A stretch of DNA of 64,000 bases from Brachionus manjavacas (lineage: Eukaryota; Rotifera; Eurotatoria; Ploima; Brachionidae): assembly GCA_019054805.1 (NCBI GenBank), contig JAHQIY010000007.1:4283501-4347500 (forward strand), read 5' to 3'. The position numbers were made by a program, and so were the translations under genes. Below are positions 34,167 through 46,500 of this stretch, piece by piece (position 1 is the first letter of the stretch; each line of letters begins with the position of its first letter). The notes under the pieces were generated by a model. It was not told where the DNA came from. It ran no database searches and saw only the letters and a list, made by a program, of their open reading frames with translations.

Positions 34167-34875
34167 CCTTTTATCTTATAAATATAAGTAAAGTTTTAAA
34201 CAATTTTTTACTGAATAATAATCATAAAATTGGATTATACTGAAAAAGTAATGATTGTCAAAGTTTTGCACAAAATTTAGATGATTTTGTTATGATTTTC
34301 TAAGTAAAATTTCTTTGATTGGCAACGAGCTGAGAACAGCATGAAGAGAAATAAAACTTTAAGGTTAATGGGACGTAAACCCAAAAATTGACTCAAGACT
34401 TTTGTTTTTTTATTAGTTAAAATTACTAAGTTGTAAATAAAATTTCCATTTTTGACTTTATTTGACTTTTTTTGACTTTTTTAACCGAAAATAACAATAT
34501 TTTACGTAAATTTTGGTCAAAAAAAAAATTCGATTTTAAAAACTTTCAATGAAAAAAAATAAAAAAGATTTTTTTTTTACGGAATTTTCGATTTTACAAA
34601 AATTTTGGCAATTTTGTGTTTGACCAAATTTGACTAAAAATTACGTAAAAAAACGTTAATTTTCGAAATTTTACGTCAAATGACGTTTTCAAGAATTTGT
34701 CATTTCACGTAATTTATCGTCAAATTTGGTGAATTAACGTAATTTTACGTAAAATATTATGAATTCATCGTATTATAGCAGCACTGTAGGTGAAAGTATA
34801 CGGAGAGATGTTTAGAATATTTCTATAGTTTTCTATAGCTTGTAAAATATAATTTAAATATATTTTTTTAAGAGT
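34167..34875. other. Intergenic with an ACGT-rich patch
   Basis: Between about 34480 and 34760 the tetramer ACGT occurs repeatedly (TTTACGTAAA, TTACGTAAAA, AACGTTAA, TTACGTCAAATGACGTT, CACGTAATT), far above what this A/T-rich background would suggest. It ends at ATAGCAGCACTG (34786), whose complement CAGTGCTGC looks like a hAT terminus. Possibly a decayed transposon. Confidence 0.4.
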
Positions 34876-35028
34876 ATGTTGGATAAACACCCGTTGAATT
34901 TTTCTTTGATTGATTCATTAATTAAAGAGCAACACAGAGTTGAATGTGAATTAGTTAAAGTAGAAGCTGGTTTAGCGTATAAGAGAAAACCTCGGTATGA
35001 TGCTTTTATTTTGAATAACTTTGCTTAA
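34876..35028 (+). pseudogene. Possible MULE-type transposase C-terminal remnant
   Basis: A 50-codon open stretch, MLDKHPLNFSLIDSLIKEQH then RVECELVKVEAGLAYKRKPR and YDAFILNNFA. The pattern HP.....ID.L.KEQ......K...G resembles the C-terminus of FLYWCH-associated MULE transposases, from memory. No zinc or DDE motif is in reach, so the call is tentative. Confidence 0.4.
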
Positions 35029-38000
35029 GAAAATATCGAGTAAACACTTCACAATCTGAGTTTAATAGTGAAATATTAATTGATAAAGCGATAATTGACA
35101 TTATTTTTTTTAATTTGACTTAAAAATTAATAAAAAAAAATAAGTTAATTTTGCTATTTTGAACAACGCTATTTTTATTTAAATTTTGATTTCAATTAAG
35201 CATAGCTATTTTGAATATAGCTAATTTAATTAAGCTATTTTAATATACTCCCCCTAAAATTAGACTAAAAAAATATTAATAAAAAATTAATCTAAACAAA
35301 AAAGGATTAATTTTTATGAGCAGGAAAATATTAATGATAAAACAAAATATCAATATTTTGAAATTTAATTATTTATTGTCTCTATGATCTATTCATATCA
35401 GAATTTTTTTTGCATTTTGTAAATTTATATTATTTAAATTTTAATATTCTGTCATCGTTACAATTCTAAAAATCTTATTTTTCATTTCTTGGTTGTAAAT
35501 CAAAATCGGCATGTCCCAATTTATTCGTTTTAACGAACTCAAAGCCATCAATTCAGCAGATGAAAATTTCAAAGAAAATATATCAGATGATAACAGATGA
35601 ATGATGCAACAAACTTAATTCCAGCACTGTATTTAAAAATAAGTTTACGTCATAACTAGCAAGTTGTAAAGAATTTATTAGAATAATAATTAACTAGAAT
35701 TTAAAATATTTTTTTATTAATTAGCTATTTAATTTGTATTTTTTACTTGATCAACTTAATTTGATTCTAAAAAGTTGAGTAGAACATACTTACGAATGTA
35801 ATTTAAAAAATTAAATAAAACTACAAATTATCTTTTTTTTCTAATTTGCGATTTGTAAATAATGAAAATAAGTACTCAACAAATTTAAATTAATGAAGAA
35901 ACAAAAATGTGTTAAAAACATAAACAACAAATTAATTTTCATTAAGAATTTTAAATAAGATCTATTTTTATCATCAATCTCAATTCTAATTTGTCTTGAT
36001 TCAATTCTGATCAGAAATCGATTGAATATTTGTCGAATTGAATTTAAATAAACATTTTTTTGATTTTCTATACCGATCGAATAAATGTTTTTGTTACCTT
36101 ATTTGTTAATTTAGTTTTTTCGTTCTTCAATCTAATTGTTAAAATTCAAATTGGAAAAAGTTGAATAGATAAATACAAGATAATTTGCAAATAGAATTGT
36201 AAAAATTTATCTTTTATTGATGAAAAATAACAAGCAATATCTATTTTATCATTTGCTTTATTTCAGCAAAAAGATACCAGAAACCATCAGATCTTATCTA
36301 AAATTGATCTTATCATGTGCTTTGAAATAAATAATAAACTAATTTCCCAAGGACATTATAATAAAACCAAGCAATTTTTAAAAAATTAAATGCTTTAGCC
36401 ACTATGTTTTGAAACGATTCTGATGTCTCAAAGTTAATCACTATAAAAATTGTGATTAATTTGAACCCAATACTGACATTAGAAATTAAATATTTGAAAG
36501 TTCTTGAATACAAAATTTGTTTTTCCTTTATATTAGATTTACATTTCTTTTTATCTTTTTTGCTAAATTAGTGAAAAAAAAGACTATTTGACTAAAATAC
36601 AATAAATTCTAAAATTATAGCTTATTTTGAAAATTTATCTTTTTTTTTAATTTTACTTAATTTGACATCAAATTAATAAAAAAATACAATTTTATTTTGA
36701 ATTAAAAAATGTCTCAAGTAATTAATGATGATCCTAAAATAAAAGACAAACTACGACTAATATCAAAAATCATTTTTTAAAGCTAAAGAACTCAAAATCA
36801 TTAACCATTTAATAATTATTAGAAGCAGTTGATAAAGTATTTTAACAGCATATTAATTAAGCAAGAAGAACTACTAAGCTACTTAAATTCGAATCTTCGG
36901 ACTTAAATAGATAATTAACCTTAAAAATACTAATGGCGCTTTTATATAACGGGAGGACAGAGTTTTGCTCAGAGATATGTAATAAAAAAAATGGTATCTT
37001 TGGTAGCAAAATAAAATTTCAAAAAGTTTAAAGTTATAATTGATAAAGAAATAATTTTTTTTTTTTTATTAATCCGATTAATAAAAATTTTTTTAGAATA
37101 TAATTTAGACAGAGCTTTGACCGGTTGGAATGGAGACTTAGTTCTTCCTTTAAGCAACACGATTAGATTTTGAGCTTTAAAAAAAAAGACAAGTTCGAAT
37201 TATATTTTCCAAAAAAAAAAATTTTCATTTTTTTAGCATCTTTTTAGTTATTTGTACTAGTTTAAATGACACAGCTCATTATAATCGATCGATGATTTTA
37301 TTTTATTAAATTTTAACTTCCTATAAAAAAATCACTAAAATTTCTAGTTAACGTTCAAGGTGATGGGTGAAAAGGGTGCCCTATCCTTTCTCAGCTCGTC
37401 TAAACGAATCGATTGATATTTTGAAAGTCGTAAAAATTTTTAAAGTTTTTAAGACCAAAACCGGTGTATTAATGCTGTTCTTTTTACTAAAATAGTTGAT
37501 TTTTATTATAATCGACATGTTAATTTTTTTAAATTAGAATTTAGGCATTTAATTAAACTAAATAGTATAAATTTTAGCTAAAAAATTTATTTTACTTATT
37601 TGGTACGAAATTTCTTGCAACTTCTAAAAGAAAAGAATTTAAAACTAAATAAAACGAAAGCTTTCGACTCTTAAATTTTTAACCCTAAATAACATTCAAT
37701 TATTTTTATCTGATTATTGCTCATAATAATCAGTTACTTCTATCATTGGTATAATTTGGAAATATGATTATAATATCTTAAGGTGAAATCCAAAAAATAA
37801 AAAAATGTTGAGAAAATCTATAAAAATCTAGTTTGTCAATTGAAATTCAATTTCAATGATCAGTGATCATTCAAAATTAATTTGTAATTCAATTTTTTTA
37901 GAATAAAATGGTCTATCTTCTAGATTTTTAAAAGTCTTGTAGATTGATTTTTTTGAAAGAAAACAATTAAAAAAGAATTTTTTTTTTAAAGATTTTTGGT

Positions 38001-38434
38001 TGTTTTTCTTTGATTAGAGAATAAAATGACAGAAATAAGATAGAGTAGACCATTGTCAGGATCATCATTTGTATTTTTTTATTGCGATAAAATCATGCAA
38101 ATGATTTTTTTTAATTTAGTTAAAAAGAATGTTATTATTTTAAATCTTAAGAATTCAATTTAAAAATATTTTGATCAGATACAGTAGAATAAATTAATTG
38201 TTAAATTTCGTAAAACTCTCACTTTTTGAATGCACTGTCTCTAAATTTTGATAAACTCAGAATATTTTTATTCATTAATTTTTTATATACATTTTGAAGA
38301 TTTAAATAAATCAATTTTGAGACATCTTTTGTTTTTGTGTATCCTAAAATAAATTAAATTTAAAAAACCATAATTTAAAAAAGGTAATTTTTTATTTCTT
38401 AATTAAAAAATTTACAAAAATTGTTTTTATTTTT
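35029..38434. other. Intergenic, no gene seen
   Basis: 3.4 kb of A/T-rich DNA with stops in every frame. No RNA gene, repeat or transposon signature recognised. Confidence 0.5.
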
Positions 38435-39922
38435 TTAAATATAAAAAAAATTTTCCTTATTTTCTATTTCATGTTTTGGAATGGACATAGCAATTCTATT
38501 GTCAATCAGTGTAAAATAATTATTGTATAAACTTCTAAATGATACGCTTTCTTTTTCTCTGACACTTCTGTAGAATTTTTCATTTTTTAAATCAAATAAC
38601 TGAGGCTGGTCGAAGTTTTCATTTGTATTTTGGTCATCAGAATTTTGAACCGAAGAAACTGTACTAGAAAAACTCTCTGATGCCAAATCAATATCTTTTT
38701 GAATGCTGTTCTCTTCAAAATTTTGATTTAAATCGTTTACATTTTTTGTCTCTTCATCTGCATTGTAACTATTCAAAGAATTACTCGAAGAGCTTAAATT
38801 TTCTTCTTCAGCAATTACACTTAAATTTTTGACTTCAAATTGATTCAAATTTTTCAACCCATTACTACTGTCTTTTTTTCGAACATATTTGAGGCCCAAT
38901 TTGTTTGAATTATTGTTAAACTCGAACCGCTTAGTCATGGTCAGCATGGAACCTTGATCTGGTAATTTGGGCAAATTAGCCTCATACTTTACATCATCCA
39001 CAAAATCCCCATTTTGGTTGTTTGACTCGTAGAAAATAATTCTATTCTGTCTCGAAATAGGAAATTCAAATGCTGGATTAACCTCTGGGATATCCTCAGT
39101 AAGTTCACTACAAGAAGATGAGGACCGAGAGGACAAGGACAAATCATTTTCATGTATGCGGAAATATTTGTTCTTAACCTCTAAATTTTTATCAGGTCTG
39201 TCACCAACTTGAATTTTTTCATGCAAAGCAAATGACTTTGTTGAATAGGTTGGTTTCAACTCAAGCGAATCGTCACGTCGTAAAGGCTCGGAATCACTTG
39301 ATTTTTCTGATTCTGAGGAACAATTTGGTGTCGAGTGCTCAAAATCGTATTTACTGTATAAAAATTTAGTCAACACATTTTGGTCAGCATCACCTTGTCT
39401 GAGTTCTTTGGCAGTGTGAGCCCAGTGTTTGTCTCTATAGAATGGAGGCAAAGGTGGACGACTGTAGCTAGTCGGTATGTACTGAATGGGGCCATATATG
39501 TTGTGCTCTTTAGGCAGTTTTTTGCCTCTTTGGTGCCTATGGACAATTTCTCTATCTAATTCTTCTTTTTTAATTTTTTTCAATTTTGAATGCTGTAAAT
39601 TTTTGAAAAGAATTTTTTTATTTTTTTCAGTATCGTCTAAATTTTGAATTTCGGATTCGTTCCGCGAACATTTTAGGTTGAAATAGTTCAGTCTGTCACG
39701 GTATTCGGAAGTCTCAGTCTTTGAGCTATTGCTAGAGTCACGGTATTTTTTGCGCTTGTTTTTAACCAATTCCTCAAGTTTTAAATTTTCATCCGTAATC
39801 ACTAAGATTATGGATACCTCATTACCTTGCTTATCTGAATAGTCGTAAAAAGACGTTCTTTTGAGATAAGGATTCGCTTTTGAGTCAAAATTTTTGGCAG
39901 ATTTGTGCAAGTTTCGAATCAT
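38435..39922 (-). CDS. Unknown Ser/Asn/Lys-rich protein
   Basis: A long open frame of 495 residues, clear coding signal against the background, family not recognised. The N-terminal third is basic (KNKRKKYRDSS, LKKIKKEELDREIVHRHQR). The middle has a Pro/Tyr segment (YIPTSYSRPPLPPFYRDKHW) followed by AHTAKELRQGD, the part most likely to be conserved. The rest is acidic Ser/Asn-rich and probably disordered. No signal peptide or membrane helix. Upstream of the Met the frame stays open to an acceptor-like TTTATTTTTAG, so a further 5' exon is possible but was not found. Single exon as drawn. Confidence 0.65.
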   Translation of the reverse strand: MIRNLHKSAKNFDSKANPYLKRTSFYDYSDKQGNEVSIILVITDENLKLEELVKNKRKKYRDSSNSSKTETSEYRDRLNYFNLKCSRNESEIQNLDDTEKNKKILFKNLQHSKLKKIKKEELDREIVHRHQRGKKLPKEHNIYGPIQYIPTSYSRPPLPPFYRDKHWAHTAKELRQGDADQNVLTKFLYSKYDFEHSTPNCSSESEKSSDSEPLRRDDSLELKPTYSTKSFALHEKIQVGDRPDKNLEVKNKYFRIHENDLSLSSRSSSSCSELTEDIPEVNPAFEFPISRQNRIIFYESNNQNGDFVDDVKYEANLPKLPDQGSMLTMTKRFEFNNNSNKLGLKYVRKKDSSNGLKNLNQFEVKNLSVIAEEENLSSSSNSLNSYNADEETKNVNDLNQNFEENSIQKDIDLASESFSSTVSSVQNSDDQNTNENFDQPQLFDLKNEKFYRSVREKESVSFRSLYNNYFTLIDNRIAMSIPKHEIENKENFFYI

Positions 39923-42159
39923 TTTATTCTCATCTAAAAATAAAGATTTAGCTATTTATAAAGAATATTTGTAAGCTCGATTTCAGGTGTGGAGAATGCT
40001 AATAAATAATTTGAATTATTTTTTAAACTTTAGAAACCAATTTTAAATATAAATAAGAGATAATTAAATAGATATTAAAAAGTAATTAAATAGGATTCTA
40101 TTTGAATATACCAAAATATTTTTTCTTTTTTTTTTCTAATGAAATCTTAAATTTGAAAATAATTTTCCTTATTGCTCAAAATTATCGAAAATTTCAACTA
40201 AATGATCGATCAATTTTTTCCCAAATTGCCAAATTTATACCATGAATATTTAGATATCTATCAAATCATCTATTTGAAGCTTTCGTTTTTAGACTCAATT
40301 TATAGCAAAACAAACAATAAACATGAAAAAATTAAAATGGCGATTTGAGTTTTATTCTATTGCTTAATTAAAAAATCTTGATTTTGATTACAGCACCCAC
40401 TTTATTCTAAAAACAAAAATTTAAATATAAAATTAAAATATTAATGTTGTTTTTTTTTAAAGAAATACATTAAATTTAATCTATTAACAACATTTTTTTT
40501 AAATATCTTAATTTAAAAGAAATTCATATAAATAAATAAATTAAAATTGTCTAAAATTCGATTCTAAATTAGTTAATGTTTGCTAAGTCATCATTAATTA
40601 ATGGGAGTTAGAAAAATCAATTTTAATTTAATTTTAATTTAAAAACAACAAAGAAGTTGAAAAATTTCAAAAAATTATTTTTCAAAATTAAGTATCTAAA
40701 ATTAACAAAATTTTATGTATTTCTTAATTAAAATATTAAATCAAATTTTTTCACTTTTATAGAATTGAATTGAAAAGGTATTGTAAAATTTTTTTTTAAT
40801 TCACAAAAGATCAATTAAAAAACTAATAAATTAATCGTTAATAACGATAAAGATATTAATTTTATAATTAAACAGTCTTATCAGTGAAAATCAACATTAT
40901 CTAGCCATTAACTAATGGCTAGACTTTTCAAATTTTAAAATAAACTAATTATTTTAAATTAACTTTTTCGCAACCCAACTATAATTTTAATCAAAAATAA
41001 AAAATTCTTAATTAAAAGATGATAAATCACTACGTTGAAATTTTTCATCGTTTTGTTTAATTTAAGATGTAATTTTTATTTAACCATTCTCCTTTCTTGG
41101 AAGCCAACGCTCATCTTGTCTTCCAAAAAATGTTTAATACTTGTCTTGAAATAAGTAAATAAAAATGTCTAATAAAAATAAAAATCCTTATTGTTTGAAT
41201 CAAAATTATAAATATTGATTAAACACCCGAAAACACAATTATTTTTCCAAACAAACCTAGTAGGTATACTTTACGAAGATCAATTATGAGAAAAAATTAA
41301 ATGAAGACGCGTAAAAATCTTAATTTTTTTTCACTTTTTAATTTAATTTTCTTAAGGATATTACCATTTATTTACTGAATAAAGCTAACAAGGGCCAATC
41401 TTTTCAATAAAATTTTGTTAAACTAACAAAATAAAATTTTTTTCTTTAAATAAAAACTTAACTTTAGGTAAAAAAATTGAGTAATATAAAAATTAATTAG
41501 TTTTATTTTTCATTCAAAACAACTGAAAATTTAAGTAAATCTTGTATGGGTTCGAAATTAAATTTTTTTTATTTTTTAAAAACATTTAAAAAAATACTTT
41601 TAAAAAAATTTGGAACTTTAAAAATTCAAGTGTAGGATGAAAAATTAGTACAAAATACTTGTTTTTTATCAATTTTTTCTGTAAACTAAACAATATTTAA
41701 CTCTTGTAAAATTTAGCAATTAATATTTAATTTTATTTGAAAGATATTTTGGAGTGAAAAAATATTCTAGTGGTTCAATTATTTAATTATATTTTTATCA
41801 ACGTGATACAACAAGCCAAAGTTTTCTCGTCAACAAAGTCTAAATAAAACGAATTTTAAAAAAATTTAATTAATTTTATTACAGCCGATTAAAATTAAAA
41901 AAAACGTTTTGACTAAATAATTAAAGCAGATACAAAATAGAAACACATTTAGTGATCGAAAAACCTTGATAATTTTAAAGTTAAATCCATTTAATATGTC
42001 CTATATATTTTATTGAAATCTTTGATCTAAATCCAAAATTAAAATTTTTTAATTTGTTTCAATAAATAATTTTTCCATTAATCTTTCAGAATAAACATCA
42101 GATCAAAAAGTCATTAAAAAGCATAAAAAACTTTTAATTTTTGTATTAAAAACGAGCAG
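39923..42159. other. Intergenic, no gene seen
   Basis: Upstream of the 39.9-kb gene: A/T-rich, with no recognised exon, RNA gene or repeat. Confidence 0.5.
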
Positions 42160-42393
42160 TTCGACCTAACTTTGTAGGGGTTTGGGTAAGATTTGAGTTT
42201 TTTTTTTTTTTGGGTATTTGGGTGAAGGTTTTGGCTGAATAATTCTTATTTTTGAGTATAATGGACATAACCATTCAAAAATTCTTTGAAAATTTAGTAA
42301 AATTGCCTCTATCAAAACCTAAATAACCCAAGATTTTTTGAATACCTTTTAAACACACATAAAAATCTTACCCAAACTCAAAGTTGGATCGAA
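42160..42393. mobile_element. Fold-back MITE-like inverted repeat
   Basis: Left arm TTCGACCTAACTTTG then GGGTTTGGGTAAGATTT; right arm, inverted, TTCGATCCAACTTTGAG then TTTGGGTAAGATTTT. The inner parts (GGGTATTTGGGTGAAGG and, inverted, GGGTTATTTAGGTTTTG) continue the similarity, so nearly the whole 234 bp can fold. No target duplication was found. Confidence 0.65.
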
Positions 42394-43969
42394 ATGTTTA
42401 ATTTTGAATTCCATTTTTACCAAAAAAAATTGTTAATATGGAAAGAGAATTTTTTAAGTAATATGAATTTTTGGTAAATAATTAAATAATTTGAAAAATA
42501 ATTAAAATACTTGGAATAAAATTTAAAAAAATGGTTATCTATAAAATAAACCAAGAAAAACTAATAAATATGTCCAGAATTAATAATGGATAGAGGAATG
42601 AAGGGTTCTTGGGTTGGTCAAACTTAACTATCTTAATCAAATTCTAATTAAAAATGAAAATTAAATATCTAGTTTTTCGTAACTATAATAGTTCTTTTTC
42701 ATTAGCTTCTTTAAATATTTAATTATATTTTGTATTTTTTCTTTTGTTGAAATTTCATCAAGTAATGAGTAAGGAGACACAGCGTAATTATTTTATCTTT
42801 TACACACACACACTCTTAATATTTCTCTCGGCTAAATCAGAATAAAGATTACCAATTCTAAATGCATTTTTGCGCCTTAAACAATTAAATATCAGAAAAT
42901 TTAAGTTTTTAAAAGAAATGTTAATTTTTGATGTTTCATTTTAAAAAAATTGTAAAAAAAAACAAATCTAAAATCCTTTGAAAAAAGAAAAATAGAAAAT
43001 ATTGTCCAAACTGAGTTTTTGGTGATTAAAACAAACTTAAGTTGAATTCTAAGGTGATTAAATATAGCATAAGTATTGGGATATTCATCGAATCTCGATT
43101 TAAAATTTGGATCTATAAATATTGGTTTTGTTTTTTTTAAACTAAATGTTTCCAGCTAACAAAAATAGAAAATATCTCTAGATATTTGAGATAAACTATG
43201 TTTGACATTTTTAAATTAAAAAAATTTAAAGAAAATTTCCTAAGTGCTGATAGAAAAAATATCTTGCTTTGAAATAAACTAAATATTGTTAATGCTAAAA
43301 ACAAAAAAAATGTAAAATTATTCAAAAATTCAAAAAAAAAGAAGTATTTTTTTACATAAAATTATTAAATACTAAACCAAATAGTATTAAAATGAATCCA
43401 AAAAACATTCTATTAGTCATTTTTTAAATAAATTATTTAATTTTTCGTTTTTTTTTGTTTGTACATTCAATTAAATTTTGCTCAAATGTTTTTTAATTAA
43501 CAAACGCAATTTTTTCCCACCAAAATATTTGATGACATGAAAATTTTTATTCAACTTTTTAATTTATGTCGTCAGTCAATTTCTCATAGACGATATTAAA
43601 TGAATACTCTTATTTATTTTATTAGCTATTATATTTATAATATTAATTAAAAATAAAAATAATAAAATTTAAATTAAAATTCTTTTGTCGGCAGGTATAT
43701 ATGTATCTCTAAATAAAATCTAGTTGATTTGAAAATAAAAATTTTATTATAAAATTTAATTGAATTTATTTTAAACAAACCAAAAATATTTTTATATAAA
43801 AAAATCAATTTTTTTTAATATCATAAGATAAATCGACTTGTATAAGCAATTCAGAATTAAAACAACCTTTAAAAGCCATTTTCCTCTATATGTTTTCAAA
43901 ATTATTTAAGAAAAGTAAAATTAGAAATAATTGAATTTAAAATTTTGATCAAATTTTTAGGGATTCAGA
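42394..43969. other. Intergenic, no gene seen
   Basis: A/T-rich spacer downstream of BRK1; only a short (CA)n run near 42801. No coding signal. Confidence 0.5.
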
Positions 43970-44491
43970 TCAATTAAGCGTTTCGCCTTTAGTTACTTTA
44001 GCCTCGACAAAGTCTATTTGTCTCTCTAGTTTGGTCAATTTTTCATCTAATGTAGCCAATTTTGAGCGGCATGACAACTCAAATGTATTCAAAAAATCTG
44101 TCAACTTTTTAATGTTTGAAAGTATGACGGCAGTATACTCTCGATTATTCCAGTCTTGCTGAATTTGCCTCTGAACACTTGAGTATGAACCAGAGCTCGG
44201 AGCCTGATTTATGCCTGACATTAAACCAAGTTGATTATTGCTCATATAATTATTGGCTTCAGTGCAAATGCTCGGAAATATGTTGGATAAATGCGGATGC
44301 TGATAATGGCTCTGATTTGTGTATCGTGGTGCTGTCAAATTAAGAGCTTGTTGCTGCTGAATTTGCTGATGCTGTATTAACAATTGTTGTTGTTGGTGTA
44401 AGTGAAACTGCATTTGAGCATGTTGTTGGGAGGTATAATACGACGATCGTGAATCACCTGAGTTTTCATTTGATGAAGATAATGAAGACAT
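43970..44491 (-). CDS. brk1: BRICK1 (BRK1) with long Gln/His-rich N-terminal extension
   Basis: BRK1 (HSPC300) is the smallest subunit of the WAVE regulatory complex, which controls Arp2/3-driven actin assembly; it forms a helix in the WAVE-ABI bundle. Residues 106-173 match the family from end to end: [54 protein letters not shown] and the terminal KGETLN. The first 105 residues are Ser/Gln/His-rich ([20 protein letters not shown]) and are absent from the usual protein of about 75 residues. The frame is uninterrupted from ATG 44491. An internal Met (residue 91, [10 protein letters not shown]) would give an 83-residue product close to normal size, so alternative initiation is possible. Single exon. 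Confidence 0.9.
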   Translation of the reverse strand: MSSLSSSNENSGDSRSSYYTSQQHAQMQFHLHQQQQLLIQHQQIQQQQALNLTAPRYTNQSHYQHPHLSNIFPSICTEANNYMSNNQLGLMSGINQAPSSGSYSSVQRQIQQDWNNREYTAVILSNIKKLTDFLNTFELSCRSKLATLDEKLTKLERQIDFVEAKVTKGETLN

Positions 44492-46500
44492 AATTTTTTA
44501 ATAAATTAACAAGTTCTTTTTCTTCAAGATAACTCAAAAATTTTTATTAAAATTATTTTTTTTATGACAATTTTTTTCTCAATTTTGTATTCATACACTC
44601 ATTTGGTTTATTTGGCGGATTAGCGCGATTTAGTGAAGCTAACTTTATGTTAGCCTATATTTATGAATGTAGGTTAGCAACAAAAGCTCTGCAATTTTAT
44701 TTTTTTGCTGTGTGACTTGGTTTACTTGAATTTATTAACTTAATTAAAATTATTTAAAAAAAAAGGTTTAGTTAAAAATAAATTAGACAAATAAATAAGC
44801 ATTTTTTAATACATTTAATAAATTGATTAAGAATATTAGGTTTTTTTAATTTATTTTTTATTGAGATTTAAAATTTTAAGTGGTCTTGAAATTGAAATAA
44901 TTAATTAAATTGCATCATTTAAAATTTTAAGATTTTTGTATTGAAAATTAAGAGACTAAAAGTTTTTAATTTCTCGAAGGTCAACAACATGTGCTTTGAG
45001 GCCACTTGAATAAACATCAAATAATGAGCTATTTTGGTGAATTTTTCACCTATTTCTGCAATTAGGTCAAATAAACAATTTTTTTTTTAATCGTGTTCAA
45101 AGTTTGTTTATTTTACACAGCTGCTCAATAATTTAGAGAAAATTTAAAATTTATAAATTTCAACAAGAATCGATTAGGAATCTATTATTATAATTTTTGG
45201 TAAATAATTTTAAATTTAAGAGAATTAATTCAAACAACGATTTAAATGTGAATTATGGTTGTTGGTGGCATGAAAAATTCATCGTTTCCGGAAGCATTTT
45301 TCATGTTAAATTTAATTTTTATAATTAAAATAGTGGTCATCAAGAATATTCTTCCCTTAAAGATTTTGTCGATTTTTTAGTCAATTTGAGAAAAAAGTGA
45401 CTTTTAAACTTCGCAGTTTTTCTATCTAAATTTAGACCACTACATTTTGATAAATATTAAGCTTTTCTTTATAAATCTATAAAAAAAAATTTAGGTTAGA
45501 TATTTTGGTAAAAAAATTGCTCTAGGAATCTTGGATTTTTTTGAAAAATGTGAGATTTTTAAGCTCACAGTTTCCATTGAAAAAATTAAAAAAAAAACAA
45601 AAGAGTCTTAGAATAAATTATTTTTGTGAAGATGAAAATTTATTTAATTTTTTGATGTGATAAAAATAGACGTCTCATAGCCGAAGGCAGATTCAGCACT
45701 AAAAAAAACCAAAGGACATTGTTAAGCTCGAGTTACGTTTTTTAAATTTTTTTAATTACTTCGAGTTGGCGTAATTCGAAATCCACTTAATTGATTTGAA
45801 TTTTTTTTTCATCAAATTATCTTTTATAATCAGTTGAAAATCTATTTATTCATGGTAAATTTTTTTCACTGAATGACAGATTAGCTGGCAACTTTAGAAT
45901 TTGTATTAAGTTAGGTTTATAATTCACTCAAGACAAGATTTGAATTTTTATTCTACTTGAGTTTGATGTGTGCAAAAAAACCATCTTGTGCACAAATACC
46001 CAATGCAAGCGACTAATACACGCTTTGGTTGCAAAAAGTTCTCGTTTCTAATACACTCATTTGCATTCAAATATTACAACTTCATAGAAACTCACAAGAT
46101 TAATATTTTTTCCAAATTTATAATTTTTATTCATATTTTTTTTTATTTTTTCAAATGTAAATGTAAAAAAAATATTATTGCAATTTATGATTATGATTTA
46201 AAATTTATAATTTTCATTTTTTTTCTCTCTAATTTGCAAGCATACTTGAAATAGATAGAACTTATGTAACACGCTGTTTGATTCGCTTTAGAACAAAAAT
46301 AATTTATTCTCATAAAAACAAGAGAATTGCATTCAAATTTTTCTAACCTTTCGAAATTTTTTTTTCTTTTTTTTCCTTATTAAGATATTTAATTTGTGTT
46401 TGATTTAGGAGACCTATAATCTGAGTCGAATTGCAAATGAAATAACCAATATAGGGAGCATACACAACGAGTTTAGTTGTCTCTTTAGATCATAAGTAAA
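44492..46500. other. Intergenic between divergent BRK1 and PEX5
   Basis: 2 kb holding the upstream regions of both genes. At 44612-44690 there is a GC-richer patch with GGCGGATTAGCGCG and nested GCTAAC/GTTAGC palindromes, 130-200 bp upstream of BRK1; a promoter role is possible. Nothing else is recognised. Confidence 0.45.

Noticed and set aside
45970..46254. 94-residue open frame upstream of PEX5
   Set aside because: Composition follows the A/T background, no conserved motif, and it lies in the presumed upstream region of PEX5.
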